A stretch of 64,000 bases of DNA. Source: Holothuria scabra (taxonomy: Eukaryota > Echinodermata > Holothuroidea > Aspidochirotida > Holothuriidae). Below, one piece after another: positions 13,201 through 28,200 of the stretch. The number at the start of each line of letters is the position of its first letter. Positions within the stretch are counted from its first letter, which is position 1. The notes under the pieces were generated by a model that saw nothing but the letters and a program-made list of their open reading frames with translations, was not told the origin of the DNA and searched no databases. The translations under genes and the position numbers were made by a program. The stretch is taken from the NCBI GenBank assembly GCA_037179385.1, contig CM074187.1, positions 14,509,450 through 14,573,449 of the forward strand. The letters run 5' to 3'.

Positions 13201-16200
13201 CATGCCCACTTTAACATAAAATTTGGATTTCTAGAGAGGGTCATCGATAAAACTCAGGGAAACAAACTGAGAAACCTTCAATTTAAAAAAAACACAAAAC
13301 AGAAAATAGTTTTTCATTTTGTTGTTACCTGTCCTCAGATACTTTCTCACTTTGTGTGAATTTTTTTTTCCTTTTTGAGAGAGCACCCTATGGGACAAGC
13401 CCTCTGGATTTTACAGAGTGCTTCCCTTCACAGTATCTTGATATTTTGTAATGCCCAATTTCTGTAAACTGTGTCAATTACTAACAATATTGAGATAAAC
13501 CAAATTAATGAAATCAAAAATGCAAATGCTACCTACCTCTGGTGCTGTGGATGCCATGGCACCTCTAGCACCATGAGAGAGTTTATTGTAATCATGTGAC
13601 AGGTTGTTTGCAAGTGTTCCTAATTCACCAACATTACTGTTAGCTTTTGTGATCTGTTGAACAACAAGAGATTTAATATCAACATTTAACACACTGTCAG
13701 TCAAATTTATACAATGCACCAACTATTCATTAACAACAATTATTCATTAAGAAATACCACAAATTATTCATAAATACTTTTCTATGACAAAGGGAAAAGA
13801 CTTGCATTTCGCTGCACTTGTATGGGTGATTTCAGCCAGTTTCTTTTAATGCTACAAATTTATGTGAAAAAGACATACTAACCATATCCTGTGAGGTCCT
13901 GATGATAGCATTGGCTGTCTGTACCATGTTTGTCTGATATGCCACAAACTCACCAGCTTCATTTTCTGGTAGGGGTTCATCAGTCTGGAAAAATGAAAAC
14001 AGAAACCCAAGGTGAAGAAGAATATAATTCATGACTAGAATAGCTCTGAAGTTGGTCACATGATAAGAAAATCACGAGCCTTCTGACGGAAAACTTTCAC
14101 TTAACTTATTCACATTTAAGCTCTAAGTACTTATCTTAAAAGCTTAACAGAATGATAAGCTGTTCTAAGCACTGAACCATTAGGGTTTTCAAAGATAAAA
14201 CTAAATGTTGAGCTTCCTAGCAATGTCCTTTTGATTTTTTTTCTGTATCTTCTAACTCCCACTTAAATGTTCAATATTGTAAACTAATTTATAATCTTGC
14301 ACGAAATGTGTATGAAAAACACCTGTCCAAGTTTTAAAAGTGTTAGAAGCTGCAGAAAAACCTTTTCTATAGATGAATCTGTACAGCAAGTGATGATTTG
14401 ATTTTAGTCGGCCATAACTGGGGTCTATCTCCGTCTTATCTTTCAATTTCCTTGCTAACCTTTATCATGGGTGGTTGCACACTAAATTGTATCAGGATTC
14501 ATTCAATTTCACTGAACATAAGCATTTAAAATTACAGTAAGACAATAAATAAAGAGGATTTCAGGCTGATAAACCCCACTAATAGCTGTCTACAGTCACT
14601 ATAAGCGCTGATCGGATTCGTCTATAGGGTTACAAGCAAATGCTTGTCATTGAAATAAGATTTTGATGAGAACCAGCTTTGGGATTTCCTCTAAATAAAT
14701 CAATACCACTCTACTTTCTCTATATATCTTCCAATGATTACTTCATACAAAACATCATCATAATAAAAATGCTGACTCACTACACAATGTGTGAATCTAT
14801 ACACTTGACTCGTTGTGACCCCCTATTTACTGTCCACAGGGTACAACAAATTATGTATAGATTCTGAAGTAGAATAACTAAAACTCATTACATGCTAAGA
14901 CTGTTCCATTATATGATGTAAGCTTTACTATAGCAACAAATAAATCAGGAAAAATTATTTTAAGTTCTGCATGAAAAATTAAAGAAGAAAGTCTAGCACC
15001 ATTTTGTACACTTGGGACTGCCCTCTTCTGAATATTGACCAGATTTGTAAGATAAATATTTCCCACAGCTTTTCATGACATATTACTTGATATTTCTGGT
15101 TAGGTCTAGTAACGAGGATGGGAATGAGTTGGCCTCCTTCAGCAGTTCAACACAACAAAATAATCACACCAAAAAAAATAAAAAAATAAAAACTTGGTGT
15201 GGCACTCAAGACATATTTCAACGAGTGATAACACTTTCCATGATAAAAATGAACAAGTTGGGTCTAGCAATATTATATGAAAAGAATTCTCTTTCTACGA
15301 ATGATTGTCTCCACTTACCACTATGATTGCCTTGGAGATGCTATCAAGCATTGGAGTAACCATTCCATACTCACTGGCAGTCTCCTCCAGAGTTGCCATG
15401 AGGTCCTCAATACCTTCCAACATACCTTGGGCAGCCTCCTCAATATCTGGATGAACTTTGGTGGCCTAGACAGGGAATGATAACGTTAAAGGGAGTAGGT
15501 AAATCAACTGTACTGAGGCTGATGCAGTCTGCTCGCAGACAAAGTTGCAAAGATGTATTCCCAAAAGTTTTGAGTTGGTAATAGGTGAGAACTTGCCTCT
15601 ACCACTACTTCTCATACTCAGAGGGTAAATAAATGGGTTTGATGTACTAATCCAATTCTGTTCCCAAGACTGCCATATACAACAAATTATTAATTTCAAA
15701 TCTACTTGATGGTATCCCAGTCTTTTCGAAAGTAATCAAGCAACAGTTACATAATTTAGTTCTATTATCCCTTACACACTGGTTTTGTTTCTGCCAAAAT
15801 CATCTAGTGCCTTGGAGGATGAGAAACAAGAGTATTTCATTGTTGTACAAGGAATGTACAACAACAAAACTACCTCACACTTGTTTCCCCTCGCCCTATG
15901 TTCTAACCCTCAATGCCTACAGTACCTTAGGATTTCCACCTCCTTCCTTGGAGGCATAGAGTAGCTGGAGTGCACACTCTGCCACTGTCTTTGATTGGTC
16001 CAGAAGTGCCATCTGTTTCTGTGAGTTGATGCTCTTTGATGCAGCTCCTATAGCATTCCTTGTAAGAGGTTGGAAGTAGTTGGCCATGGATGAGACCTTC
16101 AAACATCAGGAAGAAAGACATTATAAGCAGTCTCAAGTCATCCAGTGAAAAGAACTGCAAAGCACATTACAAACACTACCAAGAACAATAAATGCTTTGT

Positions 16201-19200
16201 AGCAACCTCAAATATATGTTTTTACATGTATGAGTCATTTCATGTACATGTTCACCGTTATCACACAACATAGTACTTTCAGATCATGATCATCAATTTA
16301 AGGGACAGAAAACAGGGTCGAATTTTCCTGAAGTAAGACCAGGAGCAACAAGATCCCAAGGGCACTATGGTTCCTTGCATTAAAGATGATATTGTATTAA
16401 GGTAGTCCCAAGGTAAGGCATAATTTGCACCTTTAACCCCAATGACTTTTGGCCATCACCCAAAAACATAGGGGCACATTAAATTTCAAAATCATACAAG
16501 CACTTGCCGTTTGAGAGAAATGGAACACTAAACTTTTCAAATTATCACACTGCACACTGCCCACTTCCATGCGACAAATACATTCATCACCTTTCACTAA
16601 AATGTCATTTACTTGAGTTTGGGGTAGTATAGGAGGTTAGTTAATTGCCTTTTTGGTCAATCTCAACAATTCAAATCCAGACCTTGAAAAGAAGTCACAA
16701 AGGTCAAATACAGTCAAAGTAGATCAAAACTGATTTTAAATAAACACAGTCTCTTCTGCACCAAAGAAATTTAACAGTCATCTGGTCATTCCTGACCACC
16801 AAAATTTATGATGGATGACTAGAAATTATGTCATGGTTGTCCTTTAGACTACCCAATGTGTTTGCCTGAAAAGCAAAAATAAGGAAAAGCCCACAATTCT
16901 GCTACTAAAGGCAGCCCGATAGTGATTTATTACCACCAATTACTTCTTCACAATTTGGCTAGAAGACCAAGAAACAAACATAGCTCTGTAGAATCTAATA
17001 AATGACTTTCAACTTGACCTTTTAACCTAAAGAGGGTGTTAGAAACAGCATTGTAGTCCCTAGGGTAAAAGCAGAGGTAAAGAAGAGAAACTGCTTTCAT
17101 ATTTTACTATTGAAATTGGAATCTTAGCTTGCACTGTGAATAACTTTATTCAATACTGTATGTGAGGAAAAGGTTGTTTTTAATAATAATTGCATTACTG
17201 TCCTGATTGTTAACTAAACTGCTTTTAGACTGAGAGGGGGTTATAATTCTTCTTTTCTTCTATACATTGCATTTGTCTAAAGGCATTAAACTTCAGCTGG
17301 ACTTTTAAACCAATTGAACAAAGACCCAAAGAGTCTTCACGTGCACTTTACTTAGACGAACACAACTTTCCATTATTTCCACTATGTTACTTGGTTATTG
17401 AGTAATTGCACCGCATACCTGGCATTGCAATAGGCCTACATATGACCTACATGTACACACTAGCCTGTCATTTAAATGTCAGTAACTCAAGTAACGAACA
17501 TTGTAGGAGGGTAGTGTAATAGCCTTTTTGGTTCGTCTGATCAAGACAAATCTTGACGTCACAAAAAAGTCACAAAGGTCAAAAGGTCAAATGAGGTCAA
17601 GTGAGTCAAGGAGTGAGTCAAGGGGGGTCATCACGTGCATTTCACTTAGACGAACACAAATCTCCATTACACCACCCCTCTAAAATGTTTCAGTGGCAAG
17701 ATATCAATAAAACATTACTTTTTGACACTTTTGACCCTTTCCAATTATTTTGGTTAATGTACCAACATTTTCACCTCCTACCAATCTAACTTATCCTAAA
17801 ATGATGCCACTGCTTGAACAACGGATACTGAGTTACAGCTACTAACAGAAATTCAGTTTTTGGCCTATGGTGATCACCAGTGACCTTTGACCTCCACCAA
17901 AAACGATAGGGCACATCTACTCCACAACATCTACATACATACCAAGTTTGAAAAAAATTGATCACTCGGTTATTGAGTTATCGCACCACATACCTCGCAT
18001 TCCAATCCGTCACATACACGCACATACATGCACACACACACACATACACACACACACACACACACATACATATGCCAAGGTGACTGCATTGGTTCCTTTG
18101 TTACACAAGGAACCAAAAATGTAACCATGATGCTAGAAGTGAGTAGCAAGTTTTAGCCATCTCAAGCTGGTAACTAATAATCCAAAATCTATCAGAGAAC
18201 TTCCTCTTCAGGTATCATGAGATCAATTAAGTTAAAGGCAAATTTGTTCCCTTCAAAGACTATTTGCTCAATAGAGCACAAGGTTGGTTTAAAAGGGGGT
18301 TAACTGCAGCAATTACAGAGACAAGCTTCACCCGAGAAAAATTTTCTCGGGTAACACTGGCTAAAATGTCTATCCAATTCTAGCAGCATGAAATCTTTCA
18401 TCACCTACCACAACAAAATGTAGTCATCAACAACATGAGACACATGACTATTTCTTTGTATTTAATAGTATTAGTAAATTTCATGGCTTTGCTCCATTTA
18501 AGTTTTTCATTTAAGTATAGAAAAGGTCAACCCTGCTGATGTTGCAAACACATGGTTTAGTGGGACACAGAATATAAAATTCTTACTTGTACCCACGTTC
18601 GATTTCTAACATTTGTCTGTATTTACTAATGAATTCAGTGCCTGGTATAAAAATTCAAAGAAGACTCCTTCCTCCAGGGGTCACAACCTTGTGGGAGTCT
18701 ATTAAGAGTTAAAGCCCATCCGAACGAAGGCACAAGAGGGATGTTAATCTATTCAAAGCTTCTCCTGACAATACACTTTCCATAGTATTGACAAAGATTT
18801 AGGTTAAAAGAGCAGATTTAATAGCTACACCAACTACTCCAGATAGGTGCTTATCTGCAATACTGCACACACAGTTGCAAAGATCAGACATATTAAAATA
18901 CATTTACCAAATGTTTTATAGGATTGTTCATTTCCTACTGCCTACAGTCATACCATATATGAAGAAAGTGCCATACTTGATTTTTGTATTAATATTAATG
19001 TCACAGGTGTGACACTGGCAGTTACTTAAAAAAACATCAGTTCTACCATAGGCAAAGATACCATGTACATACTGATAACTGAAGAACAGTATCATGGACA
19101 GCATGCAAAGAAGGAAGCTGAACAGGATAAGCATGTCATTTAAGTTATAATAAAGTATTAAAGCAAGTTTGACAAATTTCTAAAAACTTTCTTTTGGGTG

Positions 19201-22200
19201 ATTGTTTAATGTACTTCCCTTTGAAACTAGCTAATCTGCCCCCTACCCCATTCCCTCTTCTAACCTGCAAGTCATGGACGTTTGTTTAAAAGTCCTAGTT
19301 GTACTACAATAAGATGAAAGCTTACCGAATGACCCAATTTTTCTGCATGTCCTTTTGCTGCGTCTTCAACTTTCCTCACTGTATCCTTGAGAGCTGCAGC
19401 ACTGTTGCTAAGCTGCTCTGTAAATCCCTGGGATAAAACACAAAGTTTTCTTTTTAGTTTTTCAATTTTATCTCAATCTCAATCTGTTTCATATAACAAG
19501 CAGCATCCACAACAAAAGAAACCTTTAATCTTAAAGAGATATACCATAATGTGGTGACATGCATAGCCACATATTCAGATTCAAGAAGAATAAAAAATAT
19601 GGAAAAAGCCAGTTTTGTCATTCATTTTGGTGGTTAAGCACATGTGCACAATCTCCAAATCATCGGGATAAACTAACCAATCCTGCATCTACAACATGTG
19701 TTCCAAACTTTGAGTTTACATGAAAATTTGGTGACATAATCCAACCATAACATAAGGAGGAATTACAAGGTTGGTTCTGTACAGTAGACTTTGTCTAAAG
19801 TGCTTTTTTGATGTAAAAATATGCATTTTAATCTGCAGAAAAATAGTCCATATTTTCATTCGGGGTGGCTAATCAGATTTAATATGCTTATTGTTGTATT
19901 CCAATAATGTACAAAGACAAGGAAACCCTGTACACTACGTCCTGACATCAGTTTGTGTTTCCCAGGCTGTGCCACAACTCCATGCACCAACGAATTACCA
20001 AACTAGCTGATTGAAAGAACTGAATTTTCATCTGGTTTGTAAAGCTAAAATAAAACTATTACCTGTACTTCCCTCATCAAAAGTATTTCAAGAAATATTT
20101 GGCACAGAGGTACCTTTTAAAGCAATAAGCACTACATCAATTTTGAAGTGCAAGTCACATTGACAAATAGTAAATAGGATATATCCCAATGCCTACTTTA
20201 TAAAATAGTGAAGTTCTGAAAACATCAAAAGCCATGCAATGTGTAGAATAATCCTAAGACAAATGATCTTTGTTAATGCATAAAACATCCGTTACATATG
20301 AATATTCATCTTTGACTGACACAACAAAACATATTTATACCTTCAACTTATGACGAATTCTTCCAAAAACAAAAAAGTCCAGGAAAATTTCAAGTGTATC
20401 TTTTAGGCTCATCTAGTTAGATCCACAAATATTCTTAAAGGAAGGGTTCCAGCAAAAATCATTGTTTCATTAAGAGAATAGAAACTAAATCCTAAAATTT
20501 TGGTAAAATGTTTCAATCAAATGGAACATAATTTTCAAGATACCAGCAATTTAAGTTACTTCATTTTTGTCCCCAAGTTAGCTTGCAGCAAGAAGGGGTT
20601 ATGTCACATTGATTAGGAATGCTCTGCTTCCTTTGTTTTCAGTCTGTTGTCTTCAATTTGAAGTAAGAACTTTGCATTAGACCTAATTGGGGAATGCAAC
20701 ATTTGCAAAGTTCCTTTGCCTTTCATGCAATCACATTTCAGTGACAAGAGGTTGTGGGAGGAAAATTGAAAATAGATTCTGAAATTAAAAGAAAAACAAA
20801 AGGCTGCACATAAATGTGAATCATGTCATATAAACTTGCCTCAAGATCACTTTTTACTAAAAATGTAGCAACTTATACTGCTGATGTCTTGAAAATCACA
20901 AATTGAATTTCAACTAAAATTTCATCAAACTGCTAAGCATAGTTACTCCTCTAACATACAGATTTCACAACCCTTCTTTTACAGGAGCTTTAATCCTTCC
21001 CAATACACCGAAAGTAAGAAACTTATTAAATGAAACCACCTCACTAATTAATTCAGCTTTCTTTCCCCTTTTTCTCTTCTCTAAAGGGAAATTTGCTTTA
21101 ATATTAAATATCTTTAGCAAAGGGAAAACTATAAACTATCTGGAAAATTCACTTTAATAAACGTAAAAATTTAAAAATTAAACACCATGATTCATAAAGA
21201 AGAAGCAATTTGCATTTCCAGCTCTTTCACGTTACATCAATGTACTATTACTTGCAATTTTATCCCTTTGCATGTTACACTAACATTCAATAATAAAATT
21301 GAGGCAATTCTAATGCCACCAAACTCTAACCATGAACCAAATATAGGTTGTTACATTTTAAGTTAGAAACCTTACATATCATTTGGAATTCCTGCAACAC
21401 ATTTTGCCAACAAAACACATACATTATGTGTAATCATTTTATTCTACAAAACATTTATTGTGCATCATTTAGTTAATCTAGATGACAATTTCACCTCCTT
21501 GATATGAAAAGAGACTTGAAATTTTAATAAACAAAATTTGCATTTCTTTCTAAAAAAAAAGAATATAAATTCGGTTAGTAGTAACAAACACTTGTAATGA
21601 TTTTATGAGGGTTACATGAATGATATATATTTAACATTGAAAAGATGATTATAAGGGTGTATTGCTTGCCAAAATTCAAGTACAATAAATAATTGAAGAT
21701 GATATTTGTTTGTTCATGATTTCAAAACGTTAGTTTAACTTTTCACTAGGTACAACTCCCACATAATGAAGGTGGTTAAGTTTTTCCAACACAGACAGGA
21801 ACAGAAGTAAAATGATTACACTGTAGAATAATATTGAAGGGTATTAATAGAAAATTCAGATATAAGCTAAAAGAAATATATCACTCAACTTTTAAATCTC
21901 TCCAAACTTTTGCAATTTTCCAGCAGATGGATTCACATAAGAAACAAAATTAAGCATGCTGACCATGCTTCCTTAAAATTTTTACCTTCATGTTTGCATT
22001 TAGTTCAAATCTGGTGAAATGTTTTCAACTTCAAAAAAATAAAACTGGACCAATGCAACTTGACTGTTTTTCAGGATACTCTTTTCTTTATTTCGATATA
22101 TTCATTTAGTAACATTAAGGCCTCTCTTCCTATCCCAAAGAGGACATTCATGTTTAAATTACATAAAACTTGCTCTATTTCTGGAAATAAAACGGTGTGA

Positions 22201-25200
22201 TTTGGCAATTATCAAATCTTAGGTGACCATACATGTATTAGTTGCATATGTGATACACCTACTCTCTAACCAACTAAAGATACTATTAAGATTTTATTTG
22301 GACAAGTTGTATGTGAATCCCCGGTAATAACTATCATTGGGGATAACAAAACAATGTTCACTAAGGAGTTGGACTGCTAAACACATATATCGCCATGCAG
22401 GTATTGTAAACACATAACAGTTTTTCAGTGATATCAGTTAATTTGTCCATCTTTCTGTTTCTTGATTATTTTGATTGGCCAGGAGTTATCAAGGATCACA
22501 AATTTAAATCCCTGTTGTGCAAAGATGAACACCATTTCTGTGCAGGGGCTGTGATTGACCAAGAGTTATAAAGGGTCACAAATTTAAATCCCTGTTGTGC
22601 AAAGATGAACACCATTTCTGTGCAGGGGCTGTGATTGACCAGGGGTTATTAATAATGACAAATTTGAATTCCTGTTGTGTGTAGGTACAACACAATTTCT
22701 GTGCATGGCTGTGACTGCCAACATGCCAAGAATCCACTGATATCACATGAAAAACTGCTTTACAGTACATTAAACAGGGTAGGGGGATTTTCTTTACAAT
22801 TAACAGACCTATGCATGCAAGATTAATTAAATGCAGATATATACTAATCATAAAAGTAACTATATGAATGAATATAGGGTATCATTGCTTGACAGACTGG
22901 ACTGCCTTTATCAAAGAATAAACTCTTACCAGAATATTACCACTAACACCACGCTACAAGGATAACGTCAAAACAAACAGGATTGAATGTTTATTAAACA
23001 ATTTCAGAAAGACATCAAGTATATAAATCCTAAGCTAAATATGTCTGTCACTGTGTAAACTGTCAAATCCCCCCTCCACCTTCCTGGGAGGGGGAAAGTT
23101 TACATTATCAAAAGTAACTCCAAGTCAACTGACAGCCTCTCTTTTTAATATCTACTGACAATGTTTAAATACAGACCATATTTGTATTAAAGACTGCATC
23201 ATGATTCAGTAACACTAGTCCCCATTATAAATATTGTACTCTCTCACTACCCCCTCCCCCCCCCCTTTCAGTGTCCATCTCTCGATCCATTCTTTATTTT
23301 GAGTGATGCACTTTTATCAGTGGTCCAATTCCTTCAAATATTTTTTTTCTTATTTTGCAAGCTCAGGGTTTATTCAATAATTGCAAGTTATGCATCTCAC
23401 TGAAGATTTTGGCAACAAAGTTGTGTATTGCAAACAAGCATGGTTATCAATAAGGGTATAGCACAAATACGTTTGTATGAATCATATAAGACTACTCATG
23501 TCAACCCCCACCCCCATCCTCCCCCCAGCCCCCAATGTGTGGTGTTGGAATGTACAAAGCATGTCAAGGATCAGATATCATACAATAGGTCACAATCTCC
23601 CATTTCAATTCCAAAACTCTTCCCATTCCTATTGCAGCTAAGGCTACATTAAATAGAGCAACACCACCAGTCATAACTTTATCATGACACCCCCTCTGGT
23701 AACACCGAATTTAGCCCATACAATTTATCACAGTAACAGTATATTGGTATAGCACCTTGATTATTCTCAACTAATCAACATTATAACTAAAGGTGTACCA
23801 TACAATTTACTACAGTAACAGTATATTGGTGTAGCATCCTCATTATTCTCAATTAATCAACACTATACAACTACACAGTACTTGGTTTCTTTTCCATCTC
23901 CAAATTTTCCTTCAGTGTGGCTCCTTACACATGGATTCACCAGCTGAATCCTAGAAGGTATAAATTCACCACATATCCAGACTTCCATATAACACTAACG
24001 ACACACTTGAACACAAACACTTTGAAACAAAAAACTTTTCCACAGATAGACTGCCCATCAAGAAGGCAATAAAGCACTAAACTCACAATTTCCAATCACT
24101 GGTAAAACATGCCAAATTACATCCCAAGAATTAGCAATCTGTATTCAAGACATGTAAAAAGTTTCAACCATGCTTCCAGATGGTGTTACAACCTTCCTTG
24201 CCAGAACATAATATGCAAATGATTTCACATTAAATGAAAAAAGCTTTGCCAAACGCTACCTTCCGATTCTACTCGACTATGTGTATATCGAAGCAGCATA
24301 ATGAAACCACTGGCCTTGATCCACATTTCAACTGCTCCTCATTTATAATTTACATACAGGGAATAAGCATTTGCCAGTGCAAAGAGAGAGAGAGAGTCAT
24401 CGCACTATTAGTGTGACCAAACCAGACTTCTCTGAATAAGGTGATCAAGCTTCGATCCCATTTGGAAAACATGTCGGACTAAAAGAATGTGAAAATGCAG
24501 CCTGCTAAAATAGCCTTGAGCCATAGTAGTTCATCCTCCATAGACAGGAAAATTCAATTATCTTTAAAACACAAAATTAACAGACACCGACCACCATACA
24601 ACCAATCACTGACTAAGAAAATATCTGATTCTCCTTAAATGAACACTGCTGTGGCAGTGTGGCACAAAATATAACTTACCAAGAGGGTGAAAAGAATTTC
24701 AAGAAGTTATTTACAACAGACAAAATTTAAACCATGACATCAGGATCTTCTACAAATAAAACTTGTACGTTACACTTCTTATCACAAAAATAATTATTTC
24801 CTTGCAATTAAGTAAAACACATATGGCGCACCTTCTTAAGATGACAAATTTTTCTCCTGACAAATAAGAATATAGCCTATGTTTGCATAAAACTGTATGC
24901 CAAATAATCTTGCAGTATCTATCTTCACAAACATTTAACAGTTTAATAGCCTTCCATGCATCAGATTCAAGTGTTTCATTCCTTATTTTATGTAATGATA
25001 AGTGTTAGCTGATGCAAAGGAGAATGCACAAATCTTGAAGTCAATATATCTGTATGACGCTATTTGCTTGAAAATAGCCAATGAAATCCTTATATTTGAT
25101 TTTTAATTTATCACCAATGTTATGCCTCTGTATACCAACAGTCACTCTCAGTACTGCATTTCACTTTTCCTCAAATGTGTGAGAATTGACCGACAGTCCC

Positions 25201-28200
25201 ATGTGGATATTGTGTGGTGGTGAAATTCAACACTAAATTATTTCTACTTGAAGCAATTAGATGAAAGTCTTTTGAAATTTAATAACCTTCCTTCTAGGTG
25301 AATCCTTAGGGTTAATAAATATCACAAATAGTGACAATGAAAGATTGAAGGATTTACAGAAATGGCAAACCCTTAATAAAATAGCATTAAATTTATTTTG
25401 CTATTGACTACTATCTGTAATGAGGAATTTTATTACCAAAGAATTATGATTCTATGGATTTTTCAGCATCATGCTTCACATGAAATATATTTCCATCTTG
25501 TTCAAATTCTAACAAAGCTATTCAAAATTGAATCCATTAGTGTTTTACATCATCCTGACAGATCAAATTCCAGCCAAGTTGCACAAATAAAATCCAGTTT
25601 ATCTCTACTCAATTGTTTCCAGCTATTCTGGCATTTAATGGAAAGACATGCTCCTTCTTACAACTTTTTTTAATAGATTCTCCAAGCTATATCTACTTAC
25701 AGTGGTGCACCTCAAATATTACCTAGCACAAACCAAATAAATCCTGCTTTGGTAACACACACCACATGAAATGAGAAAAAATTGTAGCTTCTTTGGAACA
25801 CATATCCCTGTTATCAGTAGGGAGAATCCTGTACTTAAGTTGGGGACCTCCCTTTTACCCCTGAAAGAGTAATATCACTGTATATCTAAATCCATTACAA
25901 AGTAAAACATGTTCTGCTCACTAAACCTGTGAAACATCTTGATTCTGTGAAATTTAGAATTAAAAGTTAAGTTTACAAGGTTATAATGTGGAGCAATGTC
26001 AGGTTATAGCAGAAGATAGGCTATAACCTAACCATAATTAACTGCATTAATTCAGTCTATCAGTACATAGCCTGCAGCAATATAGGCTACTTTACATCAA
26101 TCAGTACACCACGAAATAGGGAAATCTCTCGCTCTTTTTCAACCTGTGTAAAACTTTTAGGAGTAAAAAAAACTTCCGTTAAAAATATTTCCATCTTTAT
26201 TGCAATAATGACATTGATCCCTTTGGTACAGAAGAAAAAAAAAATTGAACAAAGTATGTTGGACACATGACTTACAAGTTAGAGGTGGTTTTACTGTGTA
26301 GTGTCTAACCAATTGATTTTAAGTCTATGATTTACAAGGCAAATACATCTAACATAAAACTCACTTGATTTTGTAGTTCACAGATAATAGGTCCATTGTT
26401 GTTGGAGTCCATGATCAAATTAGTTTCACTCACTTCCACTACAGTCCTAATAAATCCTTTAATAATCTAACACTGTGACAGGAAATACAATTGACTGACT
26501 TTATTTAATGCTTCCTTCTGCCAGCATGTGTCCATCTGTCCACACTTCATAGAACCTGAGGTGAATTTCATGTCTATGGTTTTCCTCTTTGAATTTTAAC
26601 CTTGCTACTCATCCATTTTTGTTTTGGTTCACACATCTTTGAAGTGACTGCAATTTTACCATCAACCTTTCTAACCATAGGACTTTTTTTTCTTTCAAGA
26701 ATCACTACAGAGCTGTTAAAAGCAGACTAGAGGAAACACTCACACCGATCTGATTACACAAACAGATGTTTAATGTAGGAAGAGAATTTTTGTCCCAGAA
26801 ATGTACCAAACAGGTGGGATAGAACAACTTTGTTTGGCAATACCATCTGAAGAGGCAAAGTTAACATGAGGTAATGTTTTATTTCTATTTGGGTCTGCTT
26901 TAAAGGAAACATATCTATATTCAAACACTACTTGTCGGTGGGAGAGCATGTCCCACATATATGGGATAGAACAACTTTGTTTGGCAATACCATCTGTAGA
27001 GGCAAAGTTAACATGAGGTCATGTTTTATTTTTATTTGGGTCTGTTTTAAGGGAAGACTTCTATATTCAAACACTACTTGTCCCATAGTTTCCAGAAACT
27101 AATGAGAGGAAGACTCAGGGAAAATTTGCAAAACACATCTGCGATTCAATTTCTGGGGGTGGGGGGCCTAGTCTTCCTATTTTACAAAAGGGGGTAATGT
27201 GGTTGAAAATGACGTTTAACCTCGGAACTATTGTTCTGGAGGGAGAATATATTTTAAGAATTATTGTTCATTTATCTAAATACAAATTGTTTCCACATTG
27301 ACACTGAGAAGTATCAATTAAAATCAATTGACCACTAAAGGATATTTGGGACCTGGACAGGAGGAGAAGTTGCAAGGCAACGTGCACTGTTTAACAAGAA
27401 ATTTCCTAATTGGCTAACGGTAGCCCTAATCCCTGCCCTAATCCCTAACCTTAACAAAGGATACAATCGATACAATACAATGGCAACAGTCAACCAAGAG
27501 ACACCTCAATTGTTAAACAGTGCGCATCTACCGTAAGTTGCAACAACATAATGGTGCAGCTATACTACCCACCAAGTGTTCCACTATACTCATAACCTCT
27601 CTGTATAACATCACATGAACACAAGGTGATGATAATTCACCAAGATCTGGAACTACCTGTTGGTGAAGCTACTGCTCTAAAATACTTCGGTCACAGTTGT
27701 AACGTATTTCATTCCTATTGACACCATTCTTAATAGAATACCTCAATTACTAAAGTGTTTAGGCTGTTATAATTCGATAAAAGAATATTAAACCTCAAAC
27801 CTACCACATATACAAAGCATCACTATAAACTACCACAGGCAGTTTTGTTACTAAACTCTTGATTTTATTTTTTATAACAATACTGCACCACCCTTAATGT
27901 TTCCCCTTCCACCAAATGATAGCAACATCATGCAAGCAAGCCACCAATCCTTTTGGAGCATTTCTTGATCACTCTTCCACAAACATGCCAGGCACAATGA
28001 AACTGACCTTTGTTATATATACAGTACATAAATGTATATATGACCAGTGTCAGTACAACCATTTAGTTCCACTTCTCTGTATAAGCTGATAATTTTTATT
28101 GTCTAAGTTCATTGTTAACAACAATTCTTCCCACTTCTCTCTGCAATAATTTTACAATCTCTCAAACATATTTCTCATTTTTCCCATCTCCCCCCCCCTA

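Larger units (their letters stand above)
16320..18120. repeat. Composite interspersed repeat with AGGTCA motifs and CA tail
   Basis: Contains diverged copies of the same segments (ACTTAGACGAACACAA near 17350 and 17645; GCCTTTTTGGT near 16647 and 17522), a TGACCTTTGACCT site at 17881-17893, and a CA tract leading to a hairpin. This is typical of a non-autonomous element of marine invertebrates. Type not resolved. Confidence 0.55.

Noticed and set aside
24680..24749. 70-bp exon with strong acceptor (ATTTGTAG) and donor (TTG/GTAAGT)
   Set aside because: All three frames contain stops, so it could only be a poison or untranslated exon; not enough to call.
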